DNA of 64,000 nt, from the NCBI GenBank assembly GCA_019843655.1, contig JACDQD010000009.1, forward strand, positions 3,289,204-3,353,203, written 5' to 3'. The notes under the pieces are model-generated. The model saw nothing but the letters and a program-made list of their open reading frames with translations. It had not been told where the DNA came from and did not search any database. The stretch is from Lethocerus indicus. Taxonomy: Eukaryota > Arthropoda > Insecta > Hemiptera > Belostomatidae. The translations under genes were made by a program, and so were the position numbers. Of this stretch, positions 25,951 through 38,300 are shown piece after piece; position 1 is the first letter of the stretch, and each line of letters opens with the position of its first letter.

Positions 25951-28689
25951 CCGGGGTGGCCCGGGGCTATCTGGAGCGGTCCGGTTAATCGGCGGCTCCG
26001 GCCCTCTCTTATTAATAGGTTTCGAGAGTCTTCAGCCGGGGAGTACCGTTAGACTCCGACAGGAATGCAGCTTTTTGCATAGGCCGTACCGGGCGTCGGC
26101 CGCGGCCCCCGCGCCTCGTTACGAGCCCCGATAAAATTTAATCGCTGTATTCTGGACTTTTGAAATTTCGGGAAACTTCCCCGGATTTTTCTGGACCTTC
26201 TTCCGCCTTCTCTCCACGAGACATTTACGGTATCCCAAAAGCGGAGGCGAGTCTGTGAAGTTCTCTATTGGATAATACGGAATTTCCTTGCGCAGAGGTT
26301 TAAAACTGCGTTCATGAAGAGGGGAGTTTCTGTTTCGGGCGTTACCGCAGGAAAGTCCAAAGAGGGAAGAAGAATCGACTTCTGGACGTTTGCCTGAACT
26401 AGTAATGGGTGGAGTACTATGTTAAAATTGACTTTATTTAGGTGAAGTAATGGGATAACTGCCAAAATCTCTTAGTTGCTTGGGCCAGTGAGTAAAATTA
26501 ACGATAGATTATTAAATTCATAAACTTTGTATATTTTCTTAAGCAATTTAAAATGATCGATGATCCCAATTGACGCATAATCGAGCGGGCTTTCGATAAT
26601 GTAAATAGACGGGGCATATTACAGGGCGACCGAGCACTCGGGTAATCTCGGCAAGATTAATGTAGGCGCGCTTAAATTACAACCGTAGTGTTTTATATAC
26701 GGGATGCGTACAGAGAGGCAACATTATGCCCACGTCCAACTTTCCCGTCTCCGGTAGGCCGGCCGGTTTCGAGTCAAACGGGCAGATGGTTTTAAAGTGT
26801 ATTCCAATGATATGTGGGTATCTGGGCGCCCTATGGGGCTGACGGCTACCGGTTACGGTCATACATACAGTAGTCTTGAGACTAGATCGTCCCCTAAAAA
26901 TCGAAAACATATCCAGACTAGAAGGAAATGAAGATATCTCTGACGAAATTGAGTATGTCGCACCGTTTCAGAAGGACCCCAAACTCATCGAAACATATCG
27001 AATTTCTTTGACATTTACTTCAAGACATTTCTGTGCTTCAACTCCGCCGTTTTGAATGGGTAACGAAACGTATGATTTTTGAGACATTGGCCCCGGCGTT
27101 TTGCTGAAGAGAGGTTAAGCGATTATTTTGTAGGGACAATTTTTGCCTTAAGAGAAATAAAAACGTTGTTTCTGACAAAATCAGGACACGAAACCAAAGG
27201 GGAAGTGTCTCCAACGATGGCCAAGCAAATAAAGCTGTTTTCAGAGGCTTTTTCCATTTTACAATGGCTCATGTAAACTCCCCCCGGAGAATGGAACCAT
27301 GCAGCGGGCAGGTGAGTGGGCGTGTTTACCGCTGAATAGGCGAATGACGGGAAAGTTGTAGATATGAACTGTTGAGATGTTATAGATCTTCGACTGCGGC
27401 GTATACGTAATAGTGATGAAACGGTCCGCTCGAGTGTACAATCAAGTATGACTGTCTTCCGCGGCTGTCGTCCCTCCCACGTCTTCCCAGTTACTTCCCA
27501 TTTCCCGTCGGCGCGCTATTAATGACTCCCCTATCCTTGAAACGTTCTATACGCGTCGCTCGTTTCCAGTGTTCCACCTCGCGGTATCGAATTACACTGT
27601 CGGGGCATTGTACACGCCGCTGCTGAGTTATTGCCACATCGAACTGATAAAAAGTCGGGCCGCGTGGGACGACGTTGCAACTGGAAGAAACGGAAGTCCG
27701 CCGCCAGTGGAACACACGAAAACCGCGTTATATTTCTAGTATAATTGATATATTTTTCTCAATTCCCCAGATACGCGCGGAGGAGAGAAATCGAAAAGTT
27801 GTTACAATCGGAACTTACTTGTTTTCAAATCGTTAAGTCAGTCCACTTACTTTACGTTCCGCTAGGGCCGTTAGATATACGACATGACGTTAAGTCCTTC
27901 GCTCGTAAGAAAGGAGTTCTAAAACAAAAGCGCCTACGACCACTCTCGGGTATTTTATTCGATTGTAAGGTAGACCGGTTTCTCTCTATATATAAGAACC
28001 CTGTCTGCACTGTCAGTACACTGTTACTAAAGGAACATGTTCATGCACCATACTGAATTTTGGCACGATGAATAGCTGCTTGTACTCTTATACATTGTCT
28101 GTGATGTACTATTCGTCTCCATAATAATAAAATTCAGTTCTGTTCAATCACATTTCTAATTTAGGCCGATATAATTACAGGCATGTATATCGTGTATGGA
28201 CTGCAGGAGCTCTTTATAAAGATTAGTCGGTTACAAACTAATTCGAAGAAATTGATCTTGCGGCTTCTAACTGCATCAATCATTTTTATACAACCGCCTT
28301 ACAATTTCGAGGAATGATGTGCAGCTATTTGAAATAATCGGAAGGTCATCAATAAAAGTGTTCCGAGCATTTGGTATAAGAACGACCGACGTTCTTGAAA
28401 ATAGTGGAAAAAAAACTACCTATTAATAGACTCAATTGGTTGTAACCGACGGTGATTTTAACTTGCTTCGGAACCTGGCAGGAAAGACCTGTTGTTAGCG
28501 CGGAAATGACTGCGCTCCCAATTGTTTTACGAGTCTTGTGGGGAAAAATTTTATGAAGTGTAACATCGTTAAAAGTCCCGACGGCGGTAAAGTTCAAGCG
28601 TCTGTCTCGAGCGGTTAAGCGCCCGCTTCTGCCGGGCTTACGATACTCCCTCGAAGGAAGTTTTCTTCGGGGGCATTTATTAGAAGAGC

Positions 28690-29132
28690 CACAAGCGTAA
28701 AGCGAAAACTTGCAGTCCCGAGCAAACGGCTTATAATTCGCCTCCGCCCCCCCGGGCGGGCTCTTTACGAGATCTTTTGTATGTTAATTAACAACCGGGG
28801 AAAAGGAAGTCGGCCCAGGGGGGGGGGGCTACACGGAAAATGACATACGCGAATTACCATACACGTGTCGGAAATGATAAGATTTATATATGCATATATG
28901 TTTGCAAAAATATCCTGACAAAAAAAACAAATTTCGCTAATACGCCGTCTTGTAATTTGATTGCCGGCTGAATAACATGAAAGTCAAACACGGAGAGACT
29001 GGAAAAAACGGAACGATTATCCATCTGATACGGGACCGCTTCGATGTTTCGCAATCGTCAGTAGTGCATGTCATTACAGGTTGCTAATGCTATACACATT
29101 CTGAGGATAATTATAAGATTAACCGCTTGAGG
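28690..29132 (+). repeat. Long dispersed repeat, copy 1 (homologous to 37890-38300)
   Basis: Shared blocks occur in the same order as in the copy at 37890: GCAAACGGCTT, CTCCGCC, TTTGTATGTTAATT, a TACACGTGTCGGA block, then TTTCGCAATCGTCAGTAG followed by GTCATT, CTGAG.ATAATT and AGATTAA. Identity is moderate with many small indels. It carries the family core motif at 29034-29064. An 11-base G run is inserted at 28818-28828. No coding frame is seen. Confidence 0.7.
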
Positions 29133-30180
29133 ATATCTGTGAACTACTACCTTATAAGAAGCGTGAGGACACAGCCTTCGCGATTATGAGATTTATTATT
29201 TATATCAATACCGTTGAAGGCGTTTAATTTTCCCTTTCGTAAATAACATGTTAATATTTTTGATAAATGTGAAATTCAGAGTTATATAGATAACTAAAAA
29301 ATATACTATAATTAATCGTCATTTTTACCCGGCGTTATAAAATTAAGTTCTTTTGTTCTCACTTTGAACCACGGTACTTTCTTGTAGGCGAATTAATTGA
29401 TGTTAACCTAAAATATTTGATATTAACATGTTGCATCTGGCTTACTGTTGAAACGGTGTCGTTTTATGCAACTTTAAACCTAATGTGATGTGGATAGATC
29501 TAATGGCCTGTTACAAGGCGTTAAAAAAACTGTAAGTCGATTGATAATATAGAGAAACCGAGTGGAAACTGGCAGATTCACAAAATTAAGATTCATAATT
29601 TCTATGTTAATAGTCTAGAACCGTCTAGAACGTCTTGGATTGTCACGTGATTATAGATCAATAAGCAAATGAAAATCGCTACATGACAACTGGAAACAGT
29701 GAACGGATGCCCAGAACTCGAAACCGGAATATAATCCCTGAGTACCGCGACCGGAAACGCGGTACGAAATCGCGAAACACGTCCGTCGGACCTTTCACTC
29801 GATTCCATCTCCCGTCCGCTTGTTTATTCCGTTTCACCGCCCCAACGGATCCGATATTATGCTGGAAACGATGTGGGAAGATGCGGACTGAAGAAACGCA
29901 AGGTCCGAACGCGTACAGGCATCATAATATCCGCATTCCATTTTGATTGGCTCAGTCGATCGGTCATTAACAGTGCCGCCGATGCTTATTTACCGCGGAA
30001 ATTGGAATCTGTTTCTCTCGATTTGAATCAATAATTCCGCTCTCCATTGCGTGACCTCGTGAGAACAGTTGTGGGCGTCTGAACGCTCTTTGAGCTTCCG
30101 CGGCAACACCTATATCGGCGATCGGAGTTTTTCCCCAGCGATCCGCTATCTCCGGACGAGTGGACTAAGGTTTAGCCCGC

Positions 30181-30206
30181 TGCGAGATTACTACCATCGT
30201 CAGTAG
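30181..30206 (+). repeat. Core-motif fragment
   Basis: GAGATTACTACCATCGTCAG then TAG matches the CCATCTTCAGTAG end of the repeat core motif; short and diverged. Confidence 0.35.
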
Positions 30207-30988
30207 ACAACGCGAAAATGAGGAAAATTCGCGGGTAGAAACCGACGAATGAGCCTGCGCAATAAGTTCAGAATTTAAAATTAAAGAACCAGTGGCCAGG
30301 TCGGATTGAGAACAAAACATTCACAAATTCAACCCAGATAAAGTATTCCCAAAGTCAGTAGTCAGTTGAATAGAATATTTTATGTATATGCATTCGGTTA
30401 GTAACGCGAATAAGTAATCCCTGGCTTCTGTGTAACTTGAAAAGGTTTAGTTTTCACACCAATTACATTCCGCCAATGCGCAACTTGCGTTCAGAACTAT
30501 TACCAGAAGGGAACAACAACAAAAAAACGAGTTAAACGAAATATGAATTCAGTTCGAAGCCATAAATCGGCGGATAGTTGCTGAAATAAGTTAGCAGTAA
30601 TTTAAAGAATATTCCCTTACATTTATACTACAGGTATGACTACTTATAAAGGTCGGGGGCACCGTGTTCGTCGCATTTCAGCTGTTATAACATAATCAGG
30701 ATTTCCTGTTGACAATAAACTCCAATTACTACTTATATTGCTTGTCCTCGTTATAAAATAAGGTTGAGCGATACCCGGTTGTTTTACGACGGGTCCTGGT
30801 ATAATTCGATAAGTGGAAAATGTTGTGGGTTGGCAGTAGGAAGTGATTCCGAACTGGTCTACCCGCTACCTCGGTTTTTGCGTTTCTCCTCCCTTCGGCC
30901 ATCGGGATCAGGAAGGACTCTTAATCGAGCCAACGGGACGAACGGTGAACAAGCGGCGTTTTCAAGAAAGAAAAAGGACAAAAAAGGA

Positions 30989-31004
30989 ACACACACACAC
31001 ACAC
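30989..31004. repeat. (AC)8 microsatellite
   Basis: AC run following a purine-rich stretch. Confidence 0.95.
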
Positions 31005-32045
31005 GAAAAAAACATTTCAGCGCTAATTGGAATCCGCGTCCAAGAATGGGACCAGCTTATAAGCCGGTCGTTATAAACTAGTAGGCCGACTGGTTCGATA
31101 AAGATGGGACGAATTAACGAGATGGGAAGCGGCACCTCTCTGAACCTGATCAATAGCAGAACTGTGGTAGAATTTTGAATCGCATTGGTTCAAAGTAGCA
31201 TCGGTTTTTCATATTTCAATGGCTTGTAACTGTACTGTACATTTTTCCTAAAGAGGGAACTCTCGACAGGGCTGGGTGGAACCCTTAGAGGAACCCAAAA
31301 GCCGTAGTTTTCTAGAGGTCACTTGGAAAAATGTTTTTCAAATTTGACAAATACAACGAATACGATAAATTTACACCACTAGAATTTTAATAAATGTTAT
31401 CAGTAGGCTAACAGTGCTAAGATATCCAGTTTTGTTTATTTCAATCTATCTTCTGGTCTGCCGAGTTATTTAAAATTTAAATCTCCACTAATTTACTCTT
31501 CTTCGTCGTGGGCCAATTCTTGCCGTCGGTTCCTCTCCACGAATTTTCTTTAGGGATAATCGTCCTCGTTTTCAAGGATAGTACCATATCCCTGCCCCTC
31601 TCAGTGGGGTAACCTTAATCCACTTCTACCGAGATGAGTGGAACGCTGAAAAAAAACAAACAGTTTCTGCGAATTTTCTAGGCGCTCCAAATGCGACTGC
31701 CGACACCGGCATCTTGGTTCGCCTTAGAGCGGCTAGTCCCGCAAAACTCGGTCCCATTCTTGTCGGCCTCTCCCCTGCAGAAGATGAGCGTTCACCGATC
31801 CGTGTCCTGATAGAAGGAACAACAATCTCATGCCACACTCGGCTGGTCGTACCGCCGTTGCCCACGGGACGAACCTGAAGGTTACCCCGTCCGTTTGTTG
31901 AATAACAGAGCGATCAATTTCAGGCTCCGCAACAACACTATTACGACTCCTTCTGCTTTATATTATTTCTTTCATTACTATTCTCATTTTCTCTTCAGTT
32001 TTGTCCCGTTTTGCGGTATATGAGGGTTTGTAATACTGTAGTTTT

Positions 32046-32285
32046 ATCGCCCTCTTTGTCCTCTCACCGGTCTGGACTTCGGCTAGACCGGTTTCGGCCT
32101 CTTGGCCGTCTTCAGTGGGGTGGTGAGCCACTCTGGAGTATCGGTTGCTTGTGGTGCATCCTGTCTGGACGGTCGAATAGTAAACTGACATTACTGAAAT
32201 ATGAAGTGCGGACAGGATGCCCGACAAGAAACCAAAATGCCAGAGTGACTCACCACCCTACACCAATACCAGTCTAGAAAAAGAC
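32046..32285. mobile_element. Foldback-family element, subfamily 2, two-armed copy
   Basis: The left part has CCTCTCACCGGTCTGG, GGCTAGACCGGTTTCGGCCT and GCCGTCTTCAG. The left inner arm (32113-32170) has GGTGGTGAGCCACTCTGG and GCATCCTGTC. The right arm (32206-32264) is its inverted repeat, with GCGGACAGGATGC, CCAGAGTGACTCACCACCCT. A short A/T spacer separates the arms. Compared with the 1616 element, the same modules are present but the inner arm sequence differs (GAGTCACTCTGGCA instead of TTAGTCACTTTTGGCA). Confidence 0.8.
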
Positions 32286-35200
32286 TACACGAACTTTTTT
32301 GGGTGTCCCTAAATTTTGAAATTTTATATTCCTAATATCCTGCAACTAAGAATTGGAATAGGGCCTAGCAGGGGTTGCATGATCTTGTATTGTTCTGTAT
32401 TAAAGTGGGAAAGGGAAAAGTAAAATATTGTTCATAGCCGAACCTACGCCTTGGAAGCGTTCTTTTACCCCGTCGGAAATAACATCATTCCAATGCAAAT
32501 GCTCCGCTCCTCATGAATAATATCCTCCGTTTTCACTAAAAGTGTAATACAAGATTACAGTACTTAAACGCCCGTGTACACGGCTAATACGCTCCTGTGT
32601 CTAAAAATAATGACGCATGTAATCGAATTCAGCCGCCCGCATTTTCTCCCGATACCGGGGATTATTTTATAAACCCTGTATCCCCGATTCCGCGCCGTCT
32701 TCCCTGTTTTTGCGGCGGTCCGTTACTGTAATGGCCTTCCGTCATTATCCTAATATAATTCAGGCGGCCAACATAACAAGCCCGGTCGTGCGCACTGCCT
32801 CGCTCGGGCCCGTCAATGGCTGACGTTAACCCCGATAATCATAGCGGCGGGTAAGCTCCCGGGGGCACGCATAATTCTCATTAACGCCATCAAACCTCTC
32901 CGCTCGAACATAGCTCGAGACCGCTTTTATCTTCGACTGAGAGCTCTATAAAAATCAACCGAGGATCCGGAGCTATAATTTCCAGTATAATGATCGCCGG
33001 TCGTTTTTCCGTTCTCGATCGGTAATACCGGGGTTGGACTTTCATATGATGTATAAATCATATTTAAGTGTAAAAGAGAAGCTTGCATGACACTCGAGAA
33101 AATATTAATGCCAGCACTCCATTTCAACTGGGTTTCCGGCTTTGAATGCCTGTTATACAAAATGACCTATCTTCCCTATAATTTTATGTCTTATTTTTAT
33201 CTTTAGCTTAATAGAGCAGAATAGTTCAAAATATGTATCTCAAATATACTTCAATAATAAAATATCTTCCATAAACTGCATCTTAAACTACATTCGACCT
33301 ACATGACCAGCTGAAAGGATGTTGGTGGTTTCGTTCCTCACCAAGCCTTATAATTCTTTAGTTTGTAAATCTGAACATGATTTTTTCATAATCCATACGG
33401 TAGTTCCACCCTCCGCGGAAACATTTATCCTTCTTCTTTCAATTAGTGATCTAGAATTTACAGGTTTTTCAAGCCCAGATTCATTCCGATCCTCGGATCC
33501 AATAAGGAGTGTTTGAAATATACACGTGTATGCTGCTACTCATATTACTTAGATGGATATCCGTTGATATGCCTAGTATATTTCTACTTTCAGGATTAGC
33601 TCAAGGTGAACAATCCGTCTAGCTCGCGACGATGGTTATTATCAATCTTTTCTGAACTCTTTATATAATTTTCTTCCGCCCCTTGGAATGATAAGGTATC
33701 GCATTTCCATCTTTTAAAAGTTTAAAGTGCTACTGAAAATCAACTTGTACGGTCTCTTCTGTACGGCATTATGGGAGGATTCTTTTTACCCCTTCGGACA
33801 ACAATACGCAATCAGCAATTTTCTGACAGTGTACAATCCTGTCACGTTTTCAGGTTTCAAATCATTCCATCAAACCTTAACCTCCGACTCCAGATCGGAT
33901 CGCCAATCGGGGAATTTTAATGAAAATCCGCGGAGGCCGGAGATGGAAAAATGGACGAAGACAAAATAATTAATCGATTATTTCTGAGGGCACGCGCGAA
34001 AATTACACGGGCCCGGCTCTTCAGCCGACGCCTTCCGCCCGCGCCTATCGTAATTGAAATCGGGATTCGGCCCCCGATAACTGAAATAACGAGACAGTTC
34101 AATAGATTTAAACGGCCGCGGCCATTATATAGAGATAACGGGGGGGAAATCTCGCCTCGAATGAGATTTGATTGAGAACCGAGATAGCGGACAGATCATC
34201 CCGCCCTGAGGATATCTTGATCTCGACGCGTTAGTGACGCCGATGCTCTGATTGTTCTCGGCCGGAAAATAAGTTGCAGCGTTCACTACATTGTCCTTTG
34301 TCCTTTTACACGTGTTTATATATTCCATAAATAATCGATAAATCAAATCTTTCCAGAGGTGGGGAGGGTTGGCAGGCGTTTGAAATTTCTGTTCCCTTTC
34401 ACCGAGTTGCGCAACCGAAAAACTCATATTCCGCACAATCCTCGTATTGTAAAATTGTATTCATTTGCATGAGGCTCGATCCCGACAACGACTTACAATA
34501 AAAACGGTGGAAATCGGTTAACAGAGAAAAAAATATTCTGGCCCCAACGTTTTTTTCTTGTGGGTGCGCATTCACCCTGAGAAATGAACCGAACGATGAA
34601 CGAAACAATTTTATGATTACAATTTTCATGATTTTTTTTTAATTCTATTAAACATAGGTCTATACTAATGTGTGCAGAACCTTGATAGTTGTACGAAGTC
34701 ATAAATTAAAAATGCTTTATTTATAATGAAATAAGTTTGTCTGGCTCCTCAGCGTGTAAACACACGCCTCTTCGTGAGGCCACCGCATTTCTGGTTTGAT
34801 CAATTCCTTTCCGACCTTATCAAATCTCTAGGCACAAGTTAGTAAAATGACTTGTATCCAATTACCGGTCCCATGTCTTCTTGTTTGGCCTGTGCACTTC
34901 CCCCCACCCCCCGCGGGTTTTCTTAATATCCGCGCACATTGCGGACAATCAAATCGAGGGTACAATTAAAGTCGGTTTTATATCGCGGCCGGCAATATAT
35001 TTTTTGTTCCCGATTTCTTCCCCGCGTCCGCGGTTATAAAGAGAAAGAGACAGAGGACGACCACCTGGAGGAATTCGCCGGCTATTACCCGCCCTTAAAA
35101 AGAAACGGGAACATAGTAAGCGAGCCGACTCCATATACAACCTAATTGGAGGAGGATGTCTGTGCGGGATTCCTCCTGCTGGCCGAGGGCGTGACAGAAC

Positions 35201-36288
35201 GCCAGCCTGTGGTCGCCCGCCCCTCGTCATAACGCATTTCACTCCCCCTCGGATCGCCCTTTCCCACGCCGGTTCCCCCGCCGGTGCTTCTTCTAAATCG
35301 ATAATCCCTCCCCGGATTCCGGAAAAGGAATGGAGTTGGGGGTGCCTGCAGTTACCGGTATATGAACGGTTTTTGCTCCGTCCGCAGTAAGCAGTAGTGG
35401 GACGGCCGTTCCCCCCGCCTCGCTCCCACGCACCGTTGACACCGATCATCGATAAATATCGCCAAAACAGTCTAAGCTCAGTTTTTCCAATAGTAGAGTG
35501 CTTTGCTTGGAGTAATGTATAGAGTATAATGTAAAGTGTCCCTTAAGGAAGAGCACGCGATGAAGAGGAACACATTAATTCAGGAGCAAACGTTACCGAA
35601 CCAATTGCGAAGTAGTATTGAGAATTTTCACACGTGTGATAACATTTTACAGTTATCTAATATAATAGAAATATAAATTGGACGTAACCATATTAATTAA
35701 TAATGTTAGAATAGGAGTCCCCAAATAGAAGAATCATTAATTTAAATTTCCATCACTCTCGTTCAACACCCCTATTTGTCGTTAACATACATCGTTTTCG
35801 ATATTGACATTAGTGTCGGCAACAATGTAATAACAGGAGTCCTCAAACACATTCGTTGTTTTAACACTATGTTTTGTCACTATACTAAGTGGCTAGGAAA
35901 CTGATTTGTCTCAAGAAAATTATTGTGTTTTAATTTTCATTATCGGGCATTGGATCTCGAATTGGTGGGCGTTTATTTCTCGGGAATTTTCTCCCCCAAA
36001 AGAAAAAGTCCGTTTTCGAAAATTCGTTCTTCGCCCAATTAAAATAGCCCGACCGCTCAATCGCGGCGGTGGGTTCAATTAACGCGGCATTTCCTACACA
36101 AGCGGGTCGTAAATAAACGGCCCCGGTCGGAGGGCGATAGTTAACATTTTTAGACGGGGGCTCACAACCGGCAGTTGAATTAAACAGGCAATTTGGGCGA
36201 CCGCGTCATTATACGGGACAATCCACCCTCCCGCTTAGCCGCGTCACCGCTATTCCTCGTTATGGGCCCGTTTTAAACGTTCACTCTC

Positions 36289-36312
36289 ACACACACACAC
36301 ACACACACACAC
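36289..36312. repeat. (AC)12 microsatellite
   Basis: Uninterrupted AC run. Confidence 0.97.
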
Positions 36313-37889
36313 TGAATATATACCGGGGGATAACACATTCATTCATAGTCGTAGTGATCCGTTCTTTACTGTTGGGACCCGGTCACAGAACCAGCCATTC
36401 GGGGGGCCCAAACGGAGGACGTGCTTCCCTCATTGTTGTAGTAACATTATCACCCACAGTTTCACGTAGTGTCTGTTTCTTTAATTATAAACTAAGTAAA
36501 TAAATAAACTCGGGACGTTTGCTATTTAAAAAACAAAATCCAACGCCATCTTATAACGAATTTCATTTAATTCTGTTTCTTCTTACAAACCTTTTACATT
36601 TAAAAAACTCTGCTTACTGATTGGGATTAGTTACTTTACTTTTTATTGTGTTTCTGAATTTTTGTTTTCTTTTACTGCCGTTCAAAATAAACTAAGACTT
36701 ATTAGACCGGTAAATATAAAATTACTTTGGGAGTCTAATTAAGGGCCTTATATATGCCCTTGGCATTTCCATTCCTTAGCCGTTTTGACTGTAATTATTT
36801 GGAATGAATTTTTTATGCCATTCAATAAAGCTTGTCTTCGAGCTCTAGAACACCTCCATTAGTTTGATGTATAATTCATTAATTCTCACACGATTTGGAT
36901 ATCGAAACCTCTTTAGTAATGTAAGAATACTTATATATGAATGAAAACAAACGATCCGAAAGGATTCACTCGAACAGGATTAGGTGTGATGCACGGTATT
37001 AAGAACGACCCTTGTTTATAACGGGCCTCTCCGAAAGATCACGGCCACATTACGAGATAAAACATTGGGCTGAAAATGAAATGAAAAGAAATAATTATTA
37101 ATATTCATCGCGGATTACCGTGCTTCCCCCTGGACTTCGGGCCCTTTCATCTGTCTTTCTAAAGAAGAAATTATACGCCCAGTTTTAAATTTTAATGCGG
37201 GATTTTAGATTTTAATGTCGTGTCAACTTCCGGTGGTAACTCGGGGCAACAATTTTCCAGTTAACTGGTTCTCCGTTCCTCCAAAACCAGCACTATCTTA
37301 TAACATTTTGGAGCGTGCATGAAGAGTATTAATCAGCTCTAATGGTCCACTCCGAAGGCTCTCCGAACCCAATTATGGGATTAGATAATGCCTTTAAAAA
37401 GAGGTCTTTATTAATATTCATTACGGATTATCTCGTTTCGAGGGGAATTTTATCTTACGATCTATATATAAATATCCAACGAACGGCCTATTCGGAAGAA
37501 AACGGTCGATATAATAAATGAATTTCCGTTAATAAATTTGCTACTAATAATTGGTTTGAGACCAATAATTGCAGATTTCTGGTCAATTTGTCAAGGAAAT
37601 ATTTTTTTGGCAGCTTTGCATTTTGAACCGTGGAAAATATGAAATATTAAACCTTGAGCCCGTTACATAGCCAATTTTATGATGTTATCATATCTTGGAT
37701 ATATACAAGGTAGGAATGGTCAGGTATGTGGGGTAAACATTATTGTTTACCCCTTTAGTCCAGGAGGCTGGGTTTATTTCACTTGTAATTGCGTTTATTA
37801 TAAATTTTGTCGTTTTTTTTCTATAAAAAGGAACGTTTAAACTCATCCGAGTAAAGTAACTCACATATCGTTTTTAGTATTTTTTTAGT

Positions 37890-38300
37890 GAGCAGAAATT
37901 GCAGTACGCGCAAACGGCTTGTAATAATTGCTCCGCCGACAGACGCGCCACGGAAATCGTTTGTATGTTAATTTGGAAAACAGGAAATTGAAGTCATAAA
38001 CTGAGTGCACATAAAATATGCGTACATTATACATGTGCCGGATATAACATTAGGATATAACTTTGGTAATTTGTTGCTTGTCGGCCGAGTCACTGAGTCT
38101 TTTGAAGTAGGGACGCAAACTGAAAAACCTTTTTGACATTTAATCGATTGTTTCTTTTTGTCTGTTTGTACACCGACCTATTTATGCATCGGATATTAGA
38201 CCGGTTTTTCGCAATCGTCAGTAGCGGCTGAGGTCATTGCGGTTTACCGATACCGAACAGGCGCTGAGAATAATTGCTAGATTAAATGCTCAATGGGATT
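37890..38300 (+). repeat. Long dispersed repeat, copy 2 (homologous to 28690-29132)
   Basis: Blocks are shared in the same order as copy 1, including GCAAACGGCTTGTAATAATT, GTTTGTATGTTAATT, TACATGTGCCGGATA and TTTTTCGCAATCGTCAGTAG. TTAGACCGG at 38195-38203 precedes the core motif, linking this repeat to the foldback family. It is in direct orientation relative to copy 1, about 9.2 kb away. Confidence 0.7.

Larger units (their letters stand above)
22457..28689. other. Non-coding stretch 3' of BTB half 1 (putative intron)
   Basis: No second BTB half, zinc finger or HTH exon recognised on the plus strand by eye. Contains TA and GTA simple repeats and a GC-rich patch at 25950-26150. Confidence 0.5.
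29133..37889. other. Non-coding stretch with one foldback element
   Basis: Apart from the element at 32046-32285 and AC microsatellites, nothing is recognised. Two long frames (31582-31878 plus, 98 codons without Met; 34949-35449 minus, 166 codons) show no domain. Confidence 0.55.

Noticed and set aside
28600..28680. tRNA-like segment CGAGCGGTTAAGCGCCCG with a 5-bp/7-nt stem-loop (loop CTTCTGC)
   Set aside because: The next structure is a separate 9-bp hairpin rather than a T-arm, no TTCRANT loop follows, and the acceptor stem cannot be formed.
31582..31878. 98-codon plus-strand open frame without a start codon, preceded by a TTTTCTAG acceptor-like site inside it
   Set aside because: The composition looks protein-like, but no family is recognised and no consistent donor/acceptor pair bounds it; the opposite strand is also open.
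34949..35449. 166-codon minus-strand open frame
   Set aside because: Gly/Arg/Pro-rich composition from a GC-rich patch, no recognisable domain, and an overlapping plus-strand frame of similar quality; most likely fortuitous.
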